Assembly: GCA_030425485.1 (NCBI GenBank)
Contig: JAUIAM010000004.1
Span: forward strand, 124,001 to 188,000
Direction of reading: 5' to 3'
Source of the DNA: Verrucomicrobiia bacterium
GTDB lineage: Bacteria > Verrucomicrobiota > Verrucomicrobiia > Opitutales > Cerasicoccaceae
Length of the DNA stretch: 64,000 nt
The position numbers were made by a program, and so were the translations under genes. Below, one piece after another: positions 19,846-31,061 of the stretch. Under the pieces are notes generated by a model that was given only the letters and a program-made list of their open reading frames with translations, was not told where the DNA came from and searched no databases. Position 1 is the stretch's first letter. Each line of letters opens with the position of its first letter.

Positions 19846-21411
19846 ATGAACAGAAAAGACGGACTCGAAGCCATCACGGAAAAGAACCTCCCCTACGACG
19901 TGCTTGTCGTCGGAGGCGGAGCCACCGGACTGGGCTGTGCGGTGGACGCCGCATCGCGCGGCTACCGCACGCTACTGGTCGAGCAGCACGACTTTGCCAA
20001 GGGTACCTCCTCGCGTAGCACAAAACTCGTCCACGGTGGCGTGCGCTACCTCAAGCAGGGTAACATTTCGCTCGTGCTCGAAGCGCTCAAGGAGCGCGGC
20101 CTGTTGGCCCAAAACGCACCGCACCTCGTCCGCGCACAGTCCTTTATCGTCCCGGCCTACAGTTGGTGGGAAGGCCCCTTTTACGGCATCGGGATGAAGG
20201 TCTATGACGCGATGGCGGGCAAGCTCGGGCTCAACCCCTCGAAGATGCTTTCCAAAAAGCAAACCCTTGAGCACATCCCCACCCTGGAGCCAGAGGGACT
20301 CGTGGGCGGTGTCATGTACTACGACGGCCAGTTCGACGACGCCCGACTCGCGGTCAACCTCGCGCAAACCGTAGTGGACCAAGGCGGCCACGTACTCAAC
20401 TACGCCAAAGTCACCGGCCTGCTCAAGTCCAACGGCCTCATCCTCGGCGCGCAGATCGAGGACACCGAGACGGGCGAGTCCTACGACGTGCCCGCGCTGT
20501 GCGTCATCAACGCGACCGGGGTTTTCTCCGACGGTCTGCGCCACATGGACGACCCCAAGGCCCCTAAGGTCATCGCCGCCAGCCAGGGCGTACACCTCGT
20601 GCTGCCCAAGGAATTCCTGCCCGGCGACTCCGCCATCATGGTTCCCCACACCTCGGACGGGCGCGTGCTCTTTGCCGTACCGTGGCACGGCTACACCGTC
20701 GTCGGCACCACCGATACGCCCATCGAAAACATCTCACTTGAGCCCAAGGCTCTTGAGGAGGAGATCGGCTTTATCCTGAAAAATGCCGCCCAATACCTGC
20801 ACCGCGACCCGACTCGCGAAGATGTCTTGAGCGTCTTTGCCGGGCAGCGTCCGCTGGTCAAGGCAGGCGACGGCTCCAACACCGCCGCACTTTCCCGCGA
20901 CCACACGATCATGATCTCCGAGAGCGGTCTGCTGACCATCGCCGGGGGTAAGTGGACCACCTACCGCAAAATGGCCGAAGACGCTATCGACCAGGCCAGC
21001 GTATTGGCCGGGCTCGACCCCGTGCCCTGCCCCACCCAGGGACTGCACATCCACGGCTGGACGCACGAGGGCGACAGTACGCCGGACGACCTTATGGCCC
21101 TCTACGGCAGCGAGGCCAAGGCGGTTAAATTCCTGGGCGAGGAAAACCCCGAACTGGCCGTGCCCATCCACCCGGACCTGCCCTACCCCAAGGCAAGCGT
21201 GGTCTGGGCCGCCCGGCACGAAATGGCCCGCAGCGTGGAGGACGTACTCGCCCGCCGCACGCGCAGCCTCCTGCTCAACGCCCAGGCCAGCATCGAAGCC
21301 GCCGACACCGTTGCCGCGCTTCTGGCCAAAGAACTGTGCCAGGACGACGCCTGGGCCAAGGCCAACGCGGAGGCGTTCAGGGAAGTGGCTAAGGCGTATA
21401 TTCTACAGTAA
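19846..21411 (+). CDS. glpD: Aerobic glycerol-3-phosphate dehydrogenase
   Basis: 521 residues, the normal size. The FAD dinucleotide fold lies near the N-terminus (DVLVVGGGATGLGCAVDAA, about 20-38), followed by the GlpD signature region GTSSRSTKLVHGGVRYL (about 54-70). A second nucleotide-binding block (LTIAGGKWTTYRKMAEDAI, about 365-383) and the C-terminal DAO_C domain complete it. It oxidises glycerol-3-phosphate to dihydroxyacetone phosphate, passing electrons to quinone at the inner membrane. Transcribed in the same direction as glpK and probably co-regulated. Confidence 0.96.
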   Translation: MNRKDGLEAITEKNLPYDVLVVGGGATGLGCAVDAASRGYRTLLVEQHDFAKGTSSRSTKLVHGGVRYLKQGNISLVLEALKERGLLAQNAPHLVRAQSFIVPAYSWWEGPFYGIGMKVYDAMAGKLGLNPSKMLSKKQTLEHIPTLEPEGLVGGVMYYDGQFDDARLAVNLAQTVVDQGGHVLNYAKVTGLLKSNGLILGAQIEDTETGESYDVPALCVINATGVFSDGLRHMDDPKAPKVIAASQGVHLVLPKEFLPGDSAIMVPHTSDGRVLFAVPWHGYTVVGTTDTPIENISLEPKALEEEIGFILKNAAQYLHRDPTREDVLSVFAGQRPLVKAGDGSNTAALSRDHTIMISESGLLTIAGGKWTTYRKMAEDAIDQASVLAGLDPVPCPTQGLHIHGWTHEGDSTPDDLMALYGSEAKAVKFLGEENPELAVPIHPDLPYPKASVVWAARHEMARSVEDVLARRTRSLLLNAQASIEAADTVAALLAKELCQDDAWAKANAEAFREVAKAYILQ

Positions 21412-21423
21412 GGGCAATTTTAA

Positions 21424-21538
21424 TTTAACAGGAAGGTCGGGAAGATAAAGTAAACCGCAGATTCACGCCGTATTTAAAAAATCAATTCAGCATTCTGCCT
21501 TCTAATCGCTCTCCGCTCTTCCCAGCCTTCCTGTTAAA
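21424..21538. repeat. 115 bp element with 22 bp imperfect inverted ends
   Basis: The left arm (21424-21445) and right arm (21517-21538) are inverted copies that match at 20 of 22 positions, separated by about 71 bp. It lies between glpD and htpG. The arms lack a following T-tract, so this is not an obvious terminator. It could be a small MITE or hairpin element; a single copy was noticed in the window. Confidence 0.55.
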
Positions 21539-21621
21539 CTGCTTCCCCCAACTCCGGCTTGACCCGGGGGCGGTGGCATGTTCAATGGCAGGTTTAGCCA
21601 AAACCCAAAATTTAGCTAACC

Positions 21622-23484
<1,863 letters not shown>

Positions 23485-23535
23485 GCAGGCAAGACGCAGC
23501 CCTGCACCCGTGATGCGCTCGCATCACTCATTTCT

Positions 23536-23566
23536 ATGCCTCCGCATATGCGGGGGGCATTTTTTT
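23536..23566 (+). terminator. Rho-independent terminator after htpG
   Basis: A long hairpin with the stem ATGCCTCCGCAT facing ATGCGGGGGGCAT (one G-T pair or bulge) and a run of seven T residues directly after it. It begins 52 bp past the htpG stop. The symmetric sequence also produces overlapping false ORFs on both strands. Confidence 0.8.
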
Positions 23567-23782
23567 GCTGCGTACCAAACTTCTTGGAAAGCCTTCACGC
23601 ACCTTGCGTCCTTTGCATGAGGCATACACATCTCTCTCGCGCAAAGAGCGCAAAGCGGAAGCGGGTATCCACTAAAATATCGCATTTGTGGAAGCATCGG
23701 GTTCTTACGTATATGCAATAGGCTCAGGCGCAGAGGAAATTTCCGGTTGGCACGGCGGCATCGGTTGATAAACTCGCGTAGT

Positions 23783-24259
23783 ATGAAAGCCGCTCTTGTT
23801 TTGTTCGCCCTTAGTCTTTCACTCCTCGCACCGCTGGCGAGCCACGCTCAGACGGAGGAGCCGCCGCGGCATGAGCTGAGCATGGCCATGCTGCCGGGCT
23901 TCCTCGATGCGGCAGCGAACAGCTACCTGCGCAGCGGACGCAACGCCTCCATCGCCATCATGCGGGAGGAGTATGTGCCCTTTAAAGACCGCGACGCATT
24001 CGTGAAGGACTTGGGCAAGGCCTTCAGCCTGGCCGAGAGCGACTTTAACCGCCTGGTCGTGATCGAGCCCGTACTGGTGCGCAAGGTCAGCCCCAGCTAT
24101 ACGCAGTATTTTCTCATGTACGGCTACGAGGACGGCGTGCTCTTCATCCGCTACGATATCTACGCCTCGCCCAACGGCCATAAAATCGTCAACTACGCCC
24201 TGACCCGCGACCCGGACGCCTTCCTGCCGCCGCTGCGCGAGGTCGTCGAGCTGGACTAA
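23783..24259 (+). CDS. Putative exported protein of unknown function
   Basis: 158 residues beginning with a Sec signal peptide (LFALSLSLLAPLASHAQTEE, cleavage likely after SHA near 21). The mature chain is mixed alpha/beta: FLDAAANSYLRSGRNAS, MREEYVPFKDRDAFVKDLGKAF, and strands YTQYFLMYGYEDGVLFIRYDIY. No known family recognised and no catalytic pattern evident. The ATG at 23783 is chosen because the signal peptide begins there. It is convergent with the glycosyltransferase gene and overlaps it by four bases. Confidence 0.78.
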   Translation: MKAALVLFALSLSLLAPLASHAQTEEPPRHELSMAMLPGFLDAAANSYLRSGRNASIAIMREEYVPFKDRDAFVKDLGKAFSLAESDFNRLVVIEPVLVRKVSPSYTQYFLMYGYEDGVLFIRYDIYASPNGHKIVNYALTRDPDAFLPPLREVVELD

Positions 24260-25239
24260 GCCTCGCCTAACTCCAGCAGGTAGCGGCTGGCGACTGCCGT
24301 GGTGGTGAACTTGGCCAAGTGGGCCGGAGCCAGCGAACGCAGCTCGTGGCATCGGGCTTCGTTACCGAGGAGGGCTTCGAGTTCGCGGCGTAGTTCAGCG
24401 GCGTTACCGTTCGTGAAAGTCGTGCCGCAGGGGCCGATGGCGTCGGGCAGACCACCGCCCGCAGATACGATGGGCACGCAGCCGCAGGCCAAGCCCTCCA
24501 GCGCGACGATGCCGAAGGGCTCCTGCCAGCGCGAGGGCACAACCATGGTGCGGTGCCGATTCAGTTCCTTCACCAGCGGCTGACCCGACATCGCTCCGGT
24601 AAAATGTACGTTCAGGCCCGCGGCCTGCGCTTCCAACGCCGCGCGCTCGGGCCCGTCCCCGATGATGGTGCAGCTCGCGTCGCTGCCCTTTAGCGCGGTG
24701 AGCAGCGTGTCCGCGCCCTTGTCCGAAACGAGCCGCCCCAGAAAAACCACGTCGCGGTCCTTTTCGATAGACTCGTCGCGGCGGAAAAGTTCGTCGCGGT
24801 AGGGATTGCCGATAATGGTGGGCTGACCCGGCAGGTGAGCCGCAATGGCCTGGCTGATAGCGACGTTACGCACGCGCCCGAGGGTAAGCTTCTTGAGCCA
24901 GTCGCGCAGGGCGATGCGTCCGTCCGTGCGCATAAGCCAGGTCTGCGTAGTGACGACGGTTGGCTTGCGGGCGAAGATCGCGGGCATGAGCAGCGGCAGG
25001 CTGACGTTGTTTTGCCAATACACCTCGGCCCACTGGAGGAGCTTGCGGTACTCCCCACTGCCGGGTTGGCGGATGATGGGATAGCCAAAGTCGGACTCGT
25101 CGCAGTCCCCGCGCGGCGTCTGCGTAACCAGTTTCACCTCGTGGCCAAGCGAGACGAAGGCCCCCGACAGCATGGCAGAGATGCTCTCGATACCACCGAT
25201 GCTGGGGGCAAAAACATGAGAGGCGACGAGGATGCGCAT
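24256..25239 (-). CDS. Glycosyltransferase family 4 (GT-B fold)
   Basis: 327 residues, short for GT4 but complete. N-terminal GT4 block (VASHVFAPSIGGIESI), middle FLGRLVSDKGADTLLTAL (about 170-187), and the C-terminal nucleotide-sugar site PSRWQEPFGIVALEGLACG with the E-x7-E pair (about 255-275). It should transfer a sugar from a nucleotide donor in envelope polysaccharide or glycolipid synthesis; donor and acceptor are not readable. No other polysaccharide genes adjoin it, although two GDP-mannose dehydratase-like genes occur at 40673-42678. Confidence 0.92.
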   Translation of the reverse strand: MRILVASHVFAPSIGGIESISAMLSGAFVSLGHEVKLVTQTPRGDCDESDFGYPIIRQPGSGEYRKLLQWAEVYWQNNVSLPLLMPAIFARKPTVVTTQTWLMRTDGRIALRDWLKKLTLGRVRNVAISQAIAAHLPGQPTIIGNPYRDELFRRDESIEKDRDVVFLGRLVSDKGADTLLTALKGSDASCTIIGDGPERAALEAQAAGLNVHFTGAMSGQPLVKELNRHRTMVVPSRWQEPFGIVALEGLACGCVPIVSAGGGLPDAIGPCGTTFTNGNAAELRRELEALLGNEARCHELRSLAPAHLAKFTTTAVASRYLLELGEA

Positions 25240-25370
25240 TGCGCTAAAATTGCCTCACGCCCCCGGCGAGATGGCAAGTGAGAAGTTGGCTATTGAAGCG
25301 ATACCGCACCGTCATGTATAAGCACTACGACTTCGAGTCCTTGCAAATAAACCGCCTTCATTTTCCGCAC

Positions 25371-26738
25371 ATGCCCTTACAGACGCTCAATCCCGCCACG
25401 GGAGAACTTTTACGCCAATACCCCGAAATGGAAATCGCCGAGGTGCTGTCCGTTATCGAAAAGGTGCAGGCAGATCAAGCCGAGTGGCGCAACCGCCCCG
25501 TCACAGAACGCGCCGCGCTCTTTCGCGAATTTGCCAAGCTCCTGCGCGAGAATGCCCGCCAGTACGCCGAAGCAATTACCAGGGAGATGGGCAAGCCGAT
25601 CACCGAGGCCGTGTCCGAGGTCAACAAGTGCGCCGACTGCTGTGAGTATTACGCCGAGCACGGCCCGGCCATGCTGGCAGACAGGCCCATAGCAACGGAG
25701 GCGAGCAAGAGCTATGTCAGCTATCAACCGCTGGGCCTTGTGCTGGCCGTGATGCCGTGGAACTTCCCCTTCTGGCAAGTCTTTCGCGCTGCGGTGCCAG
25801 CACTCATGGCGGGCAACGGCATCGTACTCAAGCACGCCTCCAACGTGCCCGAGTGCGCCTTGACCATCGAAGCCCTTTTTCAGCGCGTGGGCTTTCCCAT
25901 GAATATTTTTCGCACGCTGATGGTCAGCTCGAAGAACACCGCCATGGCCATCGCCCACCCCGCCGTGCAGGGCATTACCCTCACAGGCAGCTCTGATGCG
26001 GGGATGAAAGTCGCCGCCCAGGCTGGCACCCAACTCAAGAAGACCGTACTGGAGCTGGGCGGCAGCGACCCCTATCTCGTGCTGGATGACGCCGACCTCG
26101 ACCTCGCGGCCAAGGCATGCGTCACCGGGCGCATGATCAACGCCGGGCAAAGCTGCATCGCGGCCAAGCGCTTTATCGTGGTCGAGTCGGTCAAGGCAGC
26201 CTTTGAGCAAAAAGTCGTAACCGAGATGAGGGCCTATGAGATGGGCGACCCGATGTGCGAGGCGACCAAGCTCGGTGCACTGGCCCGCGAGGACATCCGC
26301 GACGAATTGCACGAGCAAGTCACGGGCTCACTCGCAGCCGGGGCCAAGCTCCTGCTCGGAGGTGAAATACCGGACAAACCCGGCGCGTGGTACCCCGCCA
26401 CAGTACTGACGGATGTCCGCCCCGGCATGCCCGCCTACGCGGAGGAAACTTTCGGTCCGGTGGCCGCGATCATTTCGGTCAAGGACGAGGCCGAGGGCAT
26501 CGCCGTAGCCAACGACAGCCGCTACGGTCTGGGCGGAGCGGTCTTTACGCAAGACGTGGCCCGCGGTGAGCGCATTGCCCGCGAGGAAATTCTCAGCGGC
26601 ACGGTGGCGGTCAACGACTTCGTGCGCAGCGACCCGCACCTGCCCTTTGGCGGCACGCGCCACAGCGGCTACGGCCGCGAGTTGGCCGACTACGGCATCC
26701 GCGAGTTTACCAATATCAAAACGGTGGTGGTACAGTAA
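25371..26738 (+). CDS. NAD(P)-dependent succinate-semialdehyde dehydrogenase-like enzyme
   Basis: 455 residues from ATG 25371; the frame extends upstream but the protein family starts at the LQTLNPATGELLRQYP region. Aldehyde dehydrogenase motifs: MPWNFPFWQVFRAAVPAL (about 125-142), LTGSSDAGMKVA, LELGGSDPYLVL with the general-base Glu (about 228) and GQSCIAAKRFIV with the nucleophile Cys (about 262). The GQSCIAAKR wording and short length match the Sad/YneI group of succinate-semialdehyde dehydrogenases. The physiological aldehyde is an inference. Confidence 0.9.
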   Translation: MPLQTLNPATGELLRQYPEMEIAEVLSVIEKVQADQAEWRNRPVTERAALFREFAKLLRENARQYAEAITREMGKPITEAVSEVNKCADCCEYYAEHGPAMLADRPIATEASKSYVSYQPLGLVLAVMPWNFPFWQVFRAAVPALMAGNGIVLKHASNVPECALTIEALFQRVGFPMNIFRTLMVSSKNTAMAIAHPAVQGITLTGSSDAGMKVAAQAGTQLKKTVLELGGSDPYLVLDDADLDLAAKACVTGRMINAGQSCIAAKRFIVVESVKAAFEQKVVTEMRAYEMGDPMCEATKLGALAREDIRDELHEQVTGSLAAGAKLLLGGEIPDKPGAWYPATVLTDVRPGMPAYAEETFGPVAAIISVKDEAEGIAVANDSRYGLGGAVFTQDVARGERIAREEILSGTVAVNDFVRSDPHLPFGGTRHSGYGRELADYGIREFTNIKTVVVQ

Positions 26739-26742
26739 GCCC

Positions 26743-26838
26743 GTGCAAAGCGACTCCCCCAAGCGCATGCTTTTTGCGTGTTTTCTGGGGACATTCGTGG
26801 CATACTGGTTGTCTTACACGATTTCTTTTTCAGAATAA
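26743..26838 (+). CDS. Possible 31-residue single-pass membrane peptide (low confidence)
   Basis: A short GTG-initiated frame lies between the aldehyde dehydrogenase and ppk1 and ends 6 bp before the ppk1 ATG. After a polar start (QSDSPKR) it has one hydrophobic stretch, MLFACFLGTFVAYWLSYTI, long enough to cross a membrane. No convincing ribosome-binding site is seen, and an ATG at 26767 is an alternative start. It may be chance. Confidence 0.22.
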   Translation: MQSDSPKRMLFACFLGTFVAYWLSYTISFSE

Positions 26839-26844
26839 CGATTC

Positions 26845-28983
26845 ATGGTCCCTCCGAGCAGTCCAACTCCCAAGAAAAACGCAAAAGCCAAGTTCCCCTA
26901 CTTTAACCGCGAGCTGAGTTGGCTGGCGTTTAACCGCCGTGTGCTTGAACTAGCGACCAGCACCGACCAGCCCCTGCTCGAACGCCTGAAGTTCCTCTCC
27001 ATCGTCAGCTCGAATCTGGACGAATTTTACGAGATCCGCGTCGCGGGTCTCGTGCAGCAGGTCGAGTCCGGCGTGATCGAAGTCGGCGTGGACGGCCTCG
27101 GCCCCAAGGAGCAACTGCGGCGCATCCACAGCATCGCGGGCAGCCTCGTGGCCGACCAGTACGCCTGCTGGCACAAGCAGCTCGTCCCCGCCATGAAGAA
27201 GGAAGGCATCGCCTTCAAAACGCCCGCCGAGCTGGACGCCAAAGAAAAGCGCTGGCTCAAGCAGTACTTCGAGGAACAGGTCTACCCGGTATTAACGCCC
27301 ATGGCGATCGACCCGGCACACCCCTTTCCCCAGCTCGGCAACAAGACCCTGAACATCCTCGTCAGCCTGAAGCGCCCCCGCACGCGCAAGCAGCCTCCGA
27401 TGATGGCCATCATCCCCGTACCGCGCATCCTGCCCCGCGTGGTCCACATCGACCTGGGCAAAAAAGATGCCCAGAGCTACATTTTCCTCAGCGACGTGGT
27501 CAACCTCTACGTCGAGCAGCTTTTCCCCGGCCACAAGGTGCAGGGCGCGTGGGCCTTCCGCATCACCCGCAACAGCGACCTCTACATCGACGAGGAAGAA
27601 GTCGAAAACCTGCTCAAGAAAATCGAGGAAGAACTCTACAAACTGCGCAAGGGCGACCCCGTGCGGCTGGAGATCGAGCACGACGTCGACGAGGGTATGC
27701 TAAACCAACTGACCAAGGCCATCGATCTACCGTCGGACTACGTCGTGCGCATCGACGGACCGCTCAACCCCACCCGCTTGATGGGAGCCTACGGCATGAT
27801 CGAGCGCCCCGACCTCAAGGACAGCCCCTTCCAGCCCAACCTTCCCGCCGATCTCGCCGTGCCGAAAAAGCTCTTTGCCAACATCCGCGAAGACGACTTT
27901 CTCCTCCACCACCCCTACGACTCCTTCCAGCCCGTGGTCGACTTTATCCGCGAGGCCGGAAGCGATCCGCAGGTCTTTGCCATCAAGCAGACCCTTTACC
28001 GCACGAGCGGGGACTCCCCCATCATCGCTGCGCTCAAGGAAGCCTCGCTCAAGGGCAAGCAGGTTACCGCGCTGGTAGAACTCAAGGCCCGCTTTGACGA
28101 AGCCAACAACATCCAGTGGGCACGCGAGCTGGAGGAAGTCGGCGTACACGTGGTCTATGGCCTGGTGGGCTTGAAGACGCACTGCAAGTGCTGCCTGGTC
28201 GTACGCCGCGAGGCCGATGGGCTCCGCCGCTACGTCCACCTCGGCACCGGTAACTACAACCCGAAAACGGCCAAGCTCTACACCGACTTGAGCATTTTCA
28301 CCGCCCGCGAAGCCATCACCAGCGAGGTGGCCGACCTCTTCAACACGCTGACCGGTTTCTCCCGCAGTCCGGAGTTTAGCTCGCTGCTGGTGGCTCCCTT
28401 TAACCTCCACTCCGGCATGCAGGCGCTCATCAAGCGGGAAGCCCGCAACGCCAAGGCGGGCAAGCCTGCGCGCATCATCGCCAAGACGAACAGCCTCATC
28501 GACAAGGAGACGATCGACAACCTCTATGCGGCCTCTCAGGCCGGGGTGAAAATCGACCTCATCGTGCGTGGCATTTGCGGCCTCGTGCCTGGTGTCAAGG
28601 GCCTGAGCGAAAACATCACCGTGCGGAGCATCCTTGGTCGCTACCTGGAGCACAGCCGCATCTACTATTTTGAAAACAGCGAGAAGCAGGCTGACATCTA
28701 TATCGGCAGTGCGGACTGGATGCCGCGTAACTTCTTCCGCCGCATCGAGTGCGTCTTCCCCATTCAGGACGCCGAGCTGCACAAGGAAGTGACCGAAGAA
28801 ATTCTCCCCTGCATCCTGACCGACACGACGGCAAAGTTCCTCCAGCCCAACGGCGCGTACAAGCTCAAGCCACGGCCAAAGGGCGATAGCATCGTCTCCT
28901 CACAGCAGAAATTTATGGAAAAAGCCGAGGCCGAGCGCACCCACAACCAGCACCTGCTCGACAGCGAGAGCGCAGAAAGCTAA
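26845..28983 (+). CDS. ppk1: Polyphosphate kinase 1
   Basis: 712 residues, full length. The N-terminal domain starts with [17 protein letters not shown] (about 13-30) and [14 protein letters not shown]; the catalytic C-terminal domains contain [35 protein letters not shown] (the His is the expected autophosphorylation site, about 468) and the second conserved His in [12 protein letters not shown]. It reversibly transfers the ATP gamma-phosphate to inorganic polyphosphate. No ppx exopolyphosphatase gene is adjacent. Confidence 0.97.
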   Translation: MVPPSSPTPKKNAKAKFPYFNRELSWLAFNRRVLELATSTDQPLLERLKFLSIVSSNLDEFYEIRVAGLVQQVESGVIEVGVDGLGPKEQLRRIHSIAGSLVADQYACWHKQLVPAMKKEGIAFKTPAELDAKEKRWLKQYFEEQVYPVLTPMAIDPAHPFPQLGNKTLNILVSLKRPRTRKQPPMMAIIPVPRILPRVVHIDLGKKDAQSYIFLSDVVNLYVEQLFPGHKVQGAWAFRITRNSDLYIDEEEVENLLKKIEEELYKLRKGDPVRLEIEHDVDEGMLNQLTKAIDLPSDYVVRIDGPLNPTRLMGAYGMIERPDLKDSPFQPNLPADLAVPKKLFANIREDDFLLHHPYDSFQPVVDFIREAGSDPQVFAIKQTLYRTSGDSPIIAALKEASLKGKQVTALVELKARFDEANNIQWARELEEVGVHVVYGLVGLKTHCKCCLVVRREADGLRRYVHLGTGNYNPKTAKLYTDLSIFTAREAITSEVADLFNTLTGFSRSPEFSSLLVAPFNLHSGMQALIKREARNAKAGKPARIIAKTNSLIDKETIDNLYAASQAGVKIDLIVRGICGLVPGVKGLSENITVRSILGRYLEHSRIYYFENSEKQADIYIGSADWMPRNFFRRIECVFPIQDAELHKEVTEEILPCILTDTTAKFLQPNGAYKLKPRPKGDSIVSSQQKFMEKAEAERTHNQHLLDSESAES

Positions 28984-29049
28984 GTCACGCAGAACCGGGA
29001 AGGCACATGCATGTTTGCCTCCCCCTTCTCGGAGACACCCTTGCCCGGC

Positions 29050-29805
29050 TCACTCCGCCGAGACGATTTGGCGGTCCGTGGGCTTCTCAAAGAAATAGCC
29101 CAGGATGCCAACATCGATGGAGACATCCTTCACCTTGGTGCTTGAGACGAGCTTGCCGTCAAAGTAGTTCTCCACCCGGTAGGGTATCTTGAAGCCCTGC
29201 ACATCCCGGAAATCCGAGAAGTAGGTGACGAGGGGCTTGGCCTCAGCGGTGGGGCGGACTTCCCGGCTGACTTCGAGAAAGCTGTAGGCGTCCAGATAGA
29301 CCTCCATCACGGCGGGACTATCGGTGTCGGTTAACTCGACCTGATAGACAGCGTTGTCGTGGCCGTGTATTTCGGTGCGGCCCTTATACACCATGCGGTA
29401 GCCTCTTTCCGCCGCGCTGATGAGCGGCCCGGCAAAGAACGCTTCCTGCTCCAGCAAGATCCGCTGCTCCCCACTGGCGAGAACGGCAGGCCGCTGTGGC
29501 TCGTCCAGGTACAGGTAGTAGCCGTTCTCACCGTCAAAAATGATCGCTACCTGGCGCGTTTTATAGTCGATCTCGTAGCGCAGGAGATTCGGGCTCTTTT
29601 TATAGAGCGTAAAGTTAAAGGTGGCGCCCTGCTGGCTCGTTTCTCCACTCAGTCGGAGTGTGTTTGCCTCCACCATACGGGAAACTTCTGCTTGCGCCGA
29701 ACGATGCTGCCTCAACAGCGTTTGCAGAGTCATCTCTTGGGCAAACAGGCTAACGGGTACAAGCATGAGCGCAAAAATGCCTGGGGTAATGCGAATTTTG
29801 GCCAT
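29050..29805 (-). CDS. LolA-like outer-membrane lipoprotein carrier family protein
   Basis: 251 residues with a signal peptide (FALMLVPVSLFAQ, about 10-22). The mature protein has the strand-rich half-barrel pattern of LolA/LolB-like proteins: SGETSQQGATFNFTLYKKSPNLLRYEI, VAIIFDGENGYYLYL, then AVYQVELTDTDSPAVMEVYLD and ITYFSDFRDVQGFKIPYRVENY-like strands (the blocks given are partial). In the COG2834 group such proteins bind lipids or lipoproteins in the periplasm. The true LolA of the organism could be elsewhere, so I give no gene symbol. Confidence 0.75.
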   Translation of the reverse strand: MAKIRITPGIFALMLVPVSLFAQEMTLQTLLRQHRSAQAEVSRMVEANTLRLSGETSQQGATFNFTLYKKSPNLLRYEIDYKTRQVAIIFDGENGYYLYLDEPQRPAVLASGEQRILLEQEAFFAGPLISAAERGYRMVYKGRTEIHGHDNAVYQVELTDTDSPAVMEVYLDAYSFLEVSREVRPTAEAKPLVTYFSDFRDVQGFKIPYRVENYFDGKLVSSTKVKDVSIDVGILGYFFEKPTDRQIVSAE

Positions 29806-29929
29806 CTAATTCATCGCTATCAGAGTATGAGGCACAGGCCAAGCCCCATCACCACTTTTGCACGATATAAGACGAAGACACATTTTTGGCTTCTCACCGC
29901 CTCAGGCCCTACCTAATGTATGCCGCGTG

Positions 29930-30925
29930 ATGTGCACGCGACGTTCTCTCCTGACTCTCACGCTGCCTGTGCTACTTCAGGCCATGCTCCTTTTCTCCGG
30001 AAGCGCCCAGGCTTTTCGCACGATTACCGTGCAGACGATCGACCCCTTGCCCAGTTGGAATGACTCTGCGACAAAGGCAAACATCCTTGCTTTTATCAAG
30101 AATGCCAGCGACCCTGCGCACCCGGGCTACATCCCCCGTAACGAGCGCGTGGCCGCAATTGACGTGGACGGCACGCTCATCGTGGAGAAGCCCTTGAGCG
30201 CGCAGGTGGAAGTCGCCCTGGATCTGCTTAAGCGAGAAGTCCGCGACGACCGCAGCCTGCGAGATCAACAGCCGTGGAAGGCCGCACGCGAAAACGACCA
30301 GGAGTACATCCGCGAAAATTTAAGCGAAGTCCTGCTCAAAGCCGTGGAGGGCATGAGCCTGGCAGAGTACCGCGAGCACGCCGCACTCGTGCTGCGCAAC
30401 AACCGCCACCCGCGCCTCGATATGCCCTACAAAAGCACGGTCTACCAGCCCATGATCGAGCTTGTGCAAGCGCTGCAAGATGCCGGTTTTAGCGTGTACC
30501 TCGTGGGTGGTGCCCAGACAGAGTTTATCCGCGCTCTGGCCGCAGAAAAACTCTCCAACATTTCCCCCTATCAGGTTATCGGAAGCCGCGTCGCCATCGA
30601 GTTCAATCCCGCCGAAGGCAACCCGCACTTTAGGCAAAACGGCTACTTCCTGGAACCGGATAACTGGCTCAACGGTAAAGCGGAAAATATCCGTGAATTA
30701 CTTGGCATGGGGCCAGTGCTGGTCGCTGGAAATTCCATGGGCGACCTGGAAATGCTGACCTTTGCCGACACGAACAAGCGCCCGCACCTGTGCCTCGTCA
30801 TCAGCCACGATGACGCCGAACGCGAGTACAGCTACCCGGACAAAGAACTCCTGGCCCTGGCCAAGCAGCGGGGCTGGGTCGTCATCAGCATGCACAAGGA
30901 CTGGTCGAAACTTTTTGAAAAATAG
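29930..30925 (+). CDS. Exported HAD-superfamily phosphatase
   Basis: 331 residues from ATG 29930, with a signal peptide (LLTLTLPVLLQAMLLFSGSAQA, ending near residue 28). HAD motif I is VAAIDVDGTLIV (about 76-87; nucleophile Asp and general acid in DVDGT), and motif III/IV is VLVAGNSMGDLEMLTFAD (about 268-285). The cap between resembles phosphoserine phosphatase-like (HAD-IB) enzymes. The export signal places it in the periplasm, where it could release phosphate from small phosphomonoesters. Substrate unknown. Confidence 0.83.
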   Translation: MCTRRSLLTLTLPVLLQAMLLFSGSAQAFRTITVQTIDPLPSWNDSATKANILAFIKNASDPAHPGYIPRNERVAAIDVDGTLIVEKPLSAQVEVALDLLKREVRDDRSLRDQQPWKAARENDQEYIRENLSEVLLKAVEGMSLAEYREHAALVLRNNRHPRLDMPYKSTVYQPMIELVQALQDAGFSVYLVGGAQTEFIRALAAEKLSNISPYQVIGSRVAIEFNPAEGNPHFRQNGYFLEPDNWLNGKAENIRELLGMGPVLVAGNSMGDLEMLTFADTNKRPHLCLVISHDDAEREYSYPDKELLALAKQRGWVVISMHKDWSKLFEK

Positions 30926-31061
30926 TCACGCGCAAGTTGCACGAACGTCACAGCCCCGCGACTTGCACCCTCCCAAATTACCACTCCAATAAGCATCGAG
31001 GCGACGGCAAGCTGCGGGTTTGCTCATTGCATCGCCGTATATCCAACCCAAACACCTTGCC

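Noticed and set aside
23524-23721. Overlapping small frames on both strands after htpG
   Set aside because: They arise from a symmetric terminator hairpin and an adjacent repeat-like segment with no ribosome-binding site.
28984-29049. Hairpin after ppk1 as a terminator
   Set aside because: The stem is short with mismatches and no T-run follows, so support is too weak.
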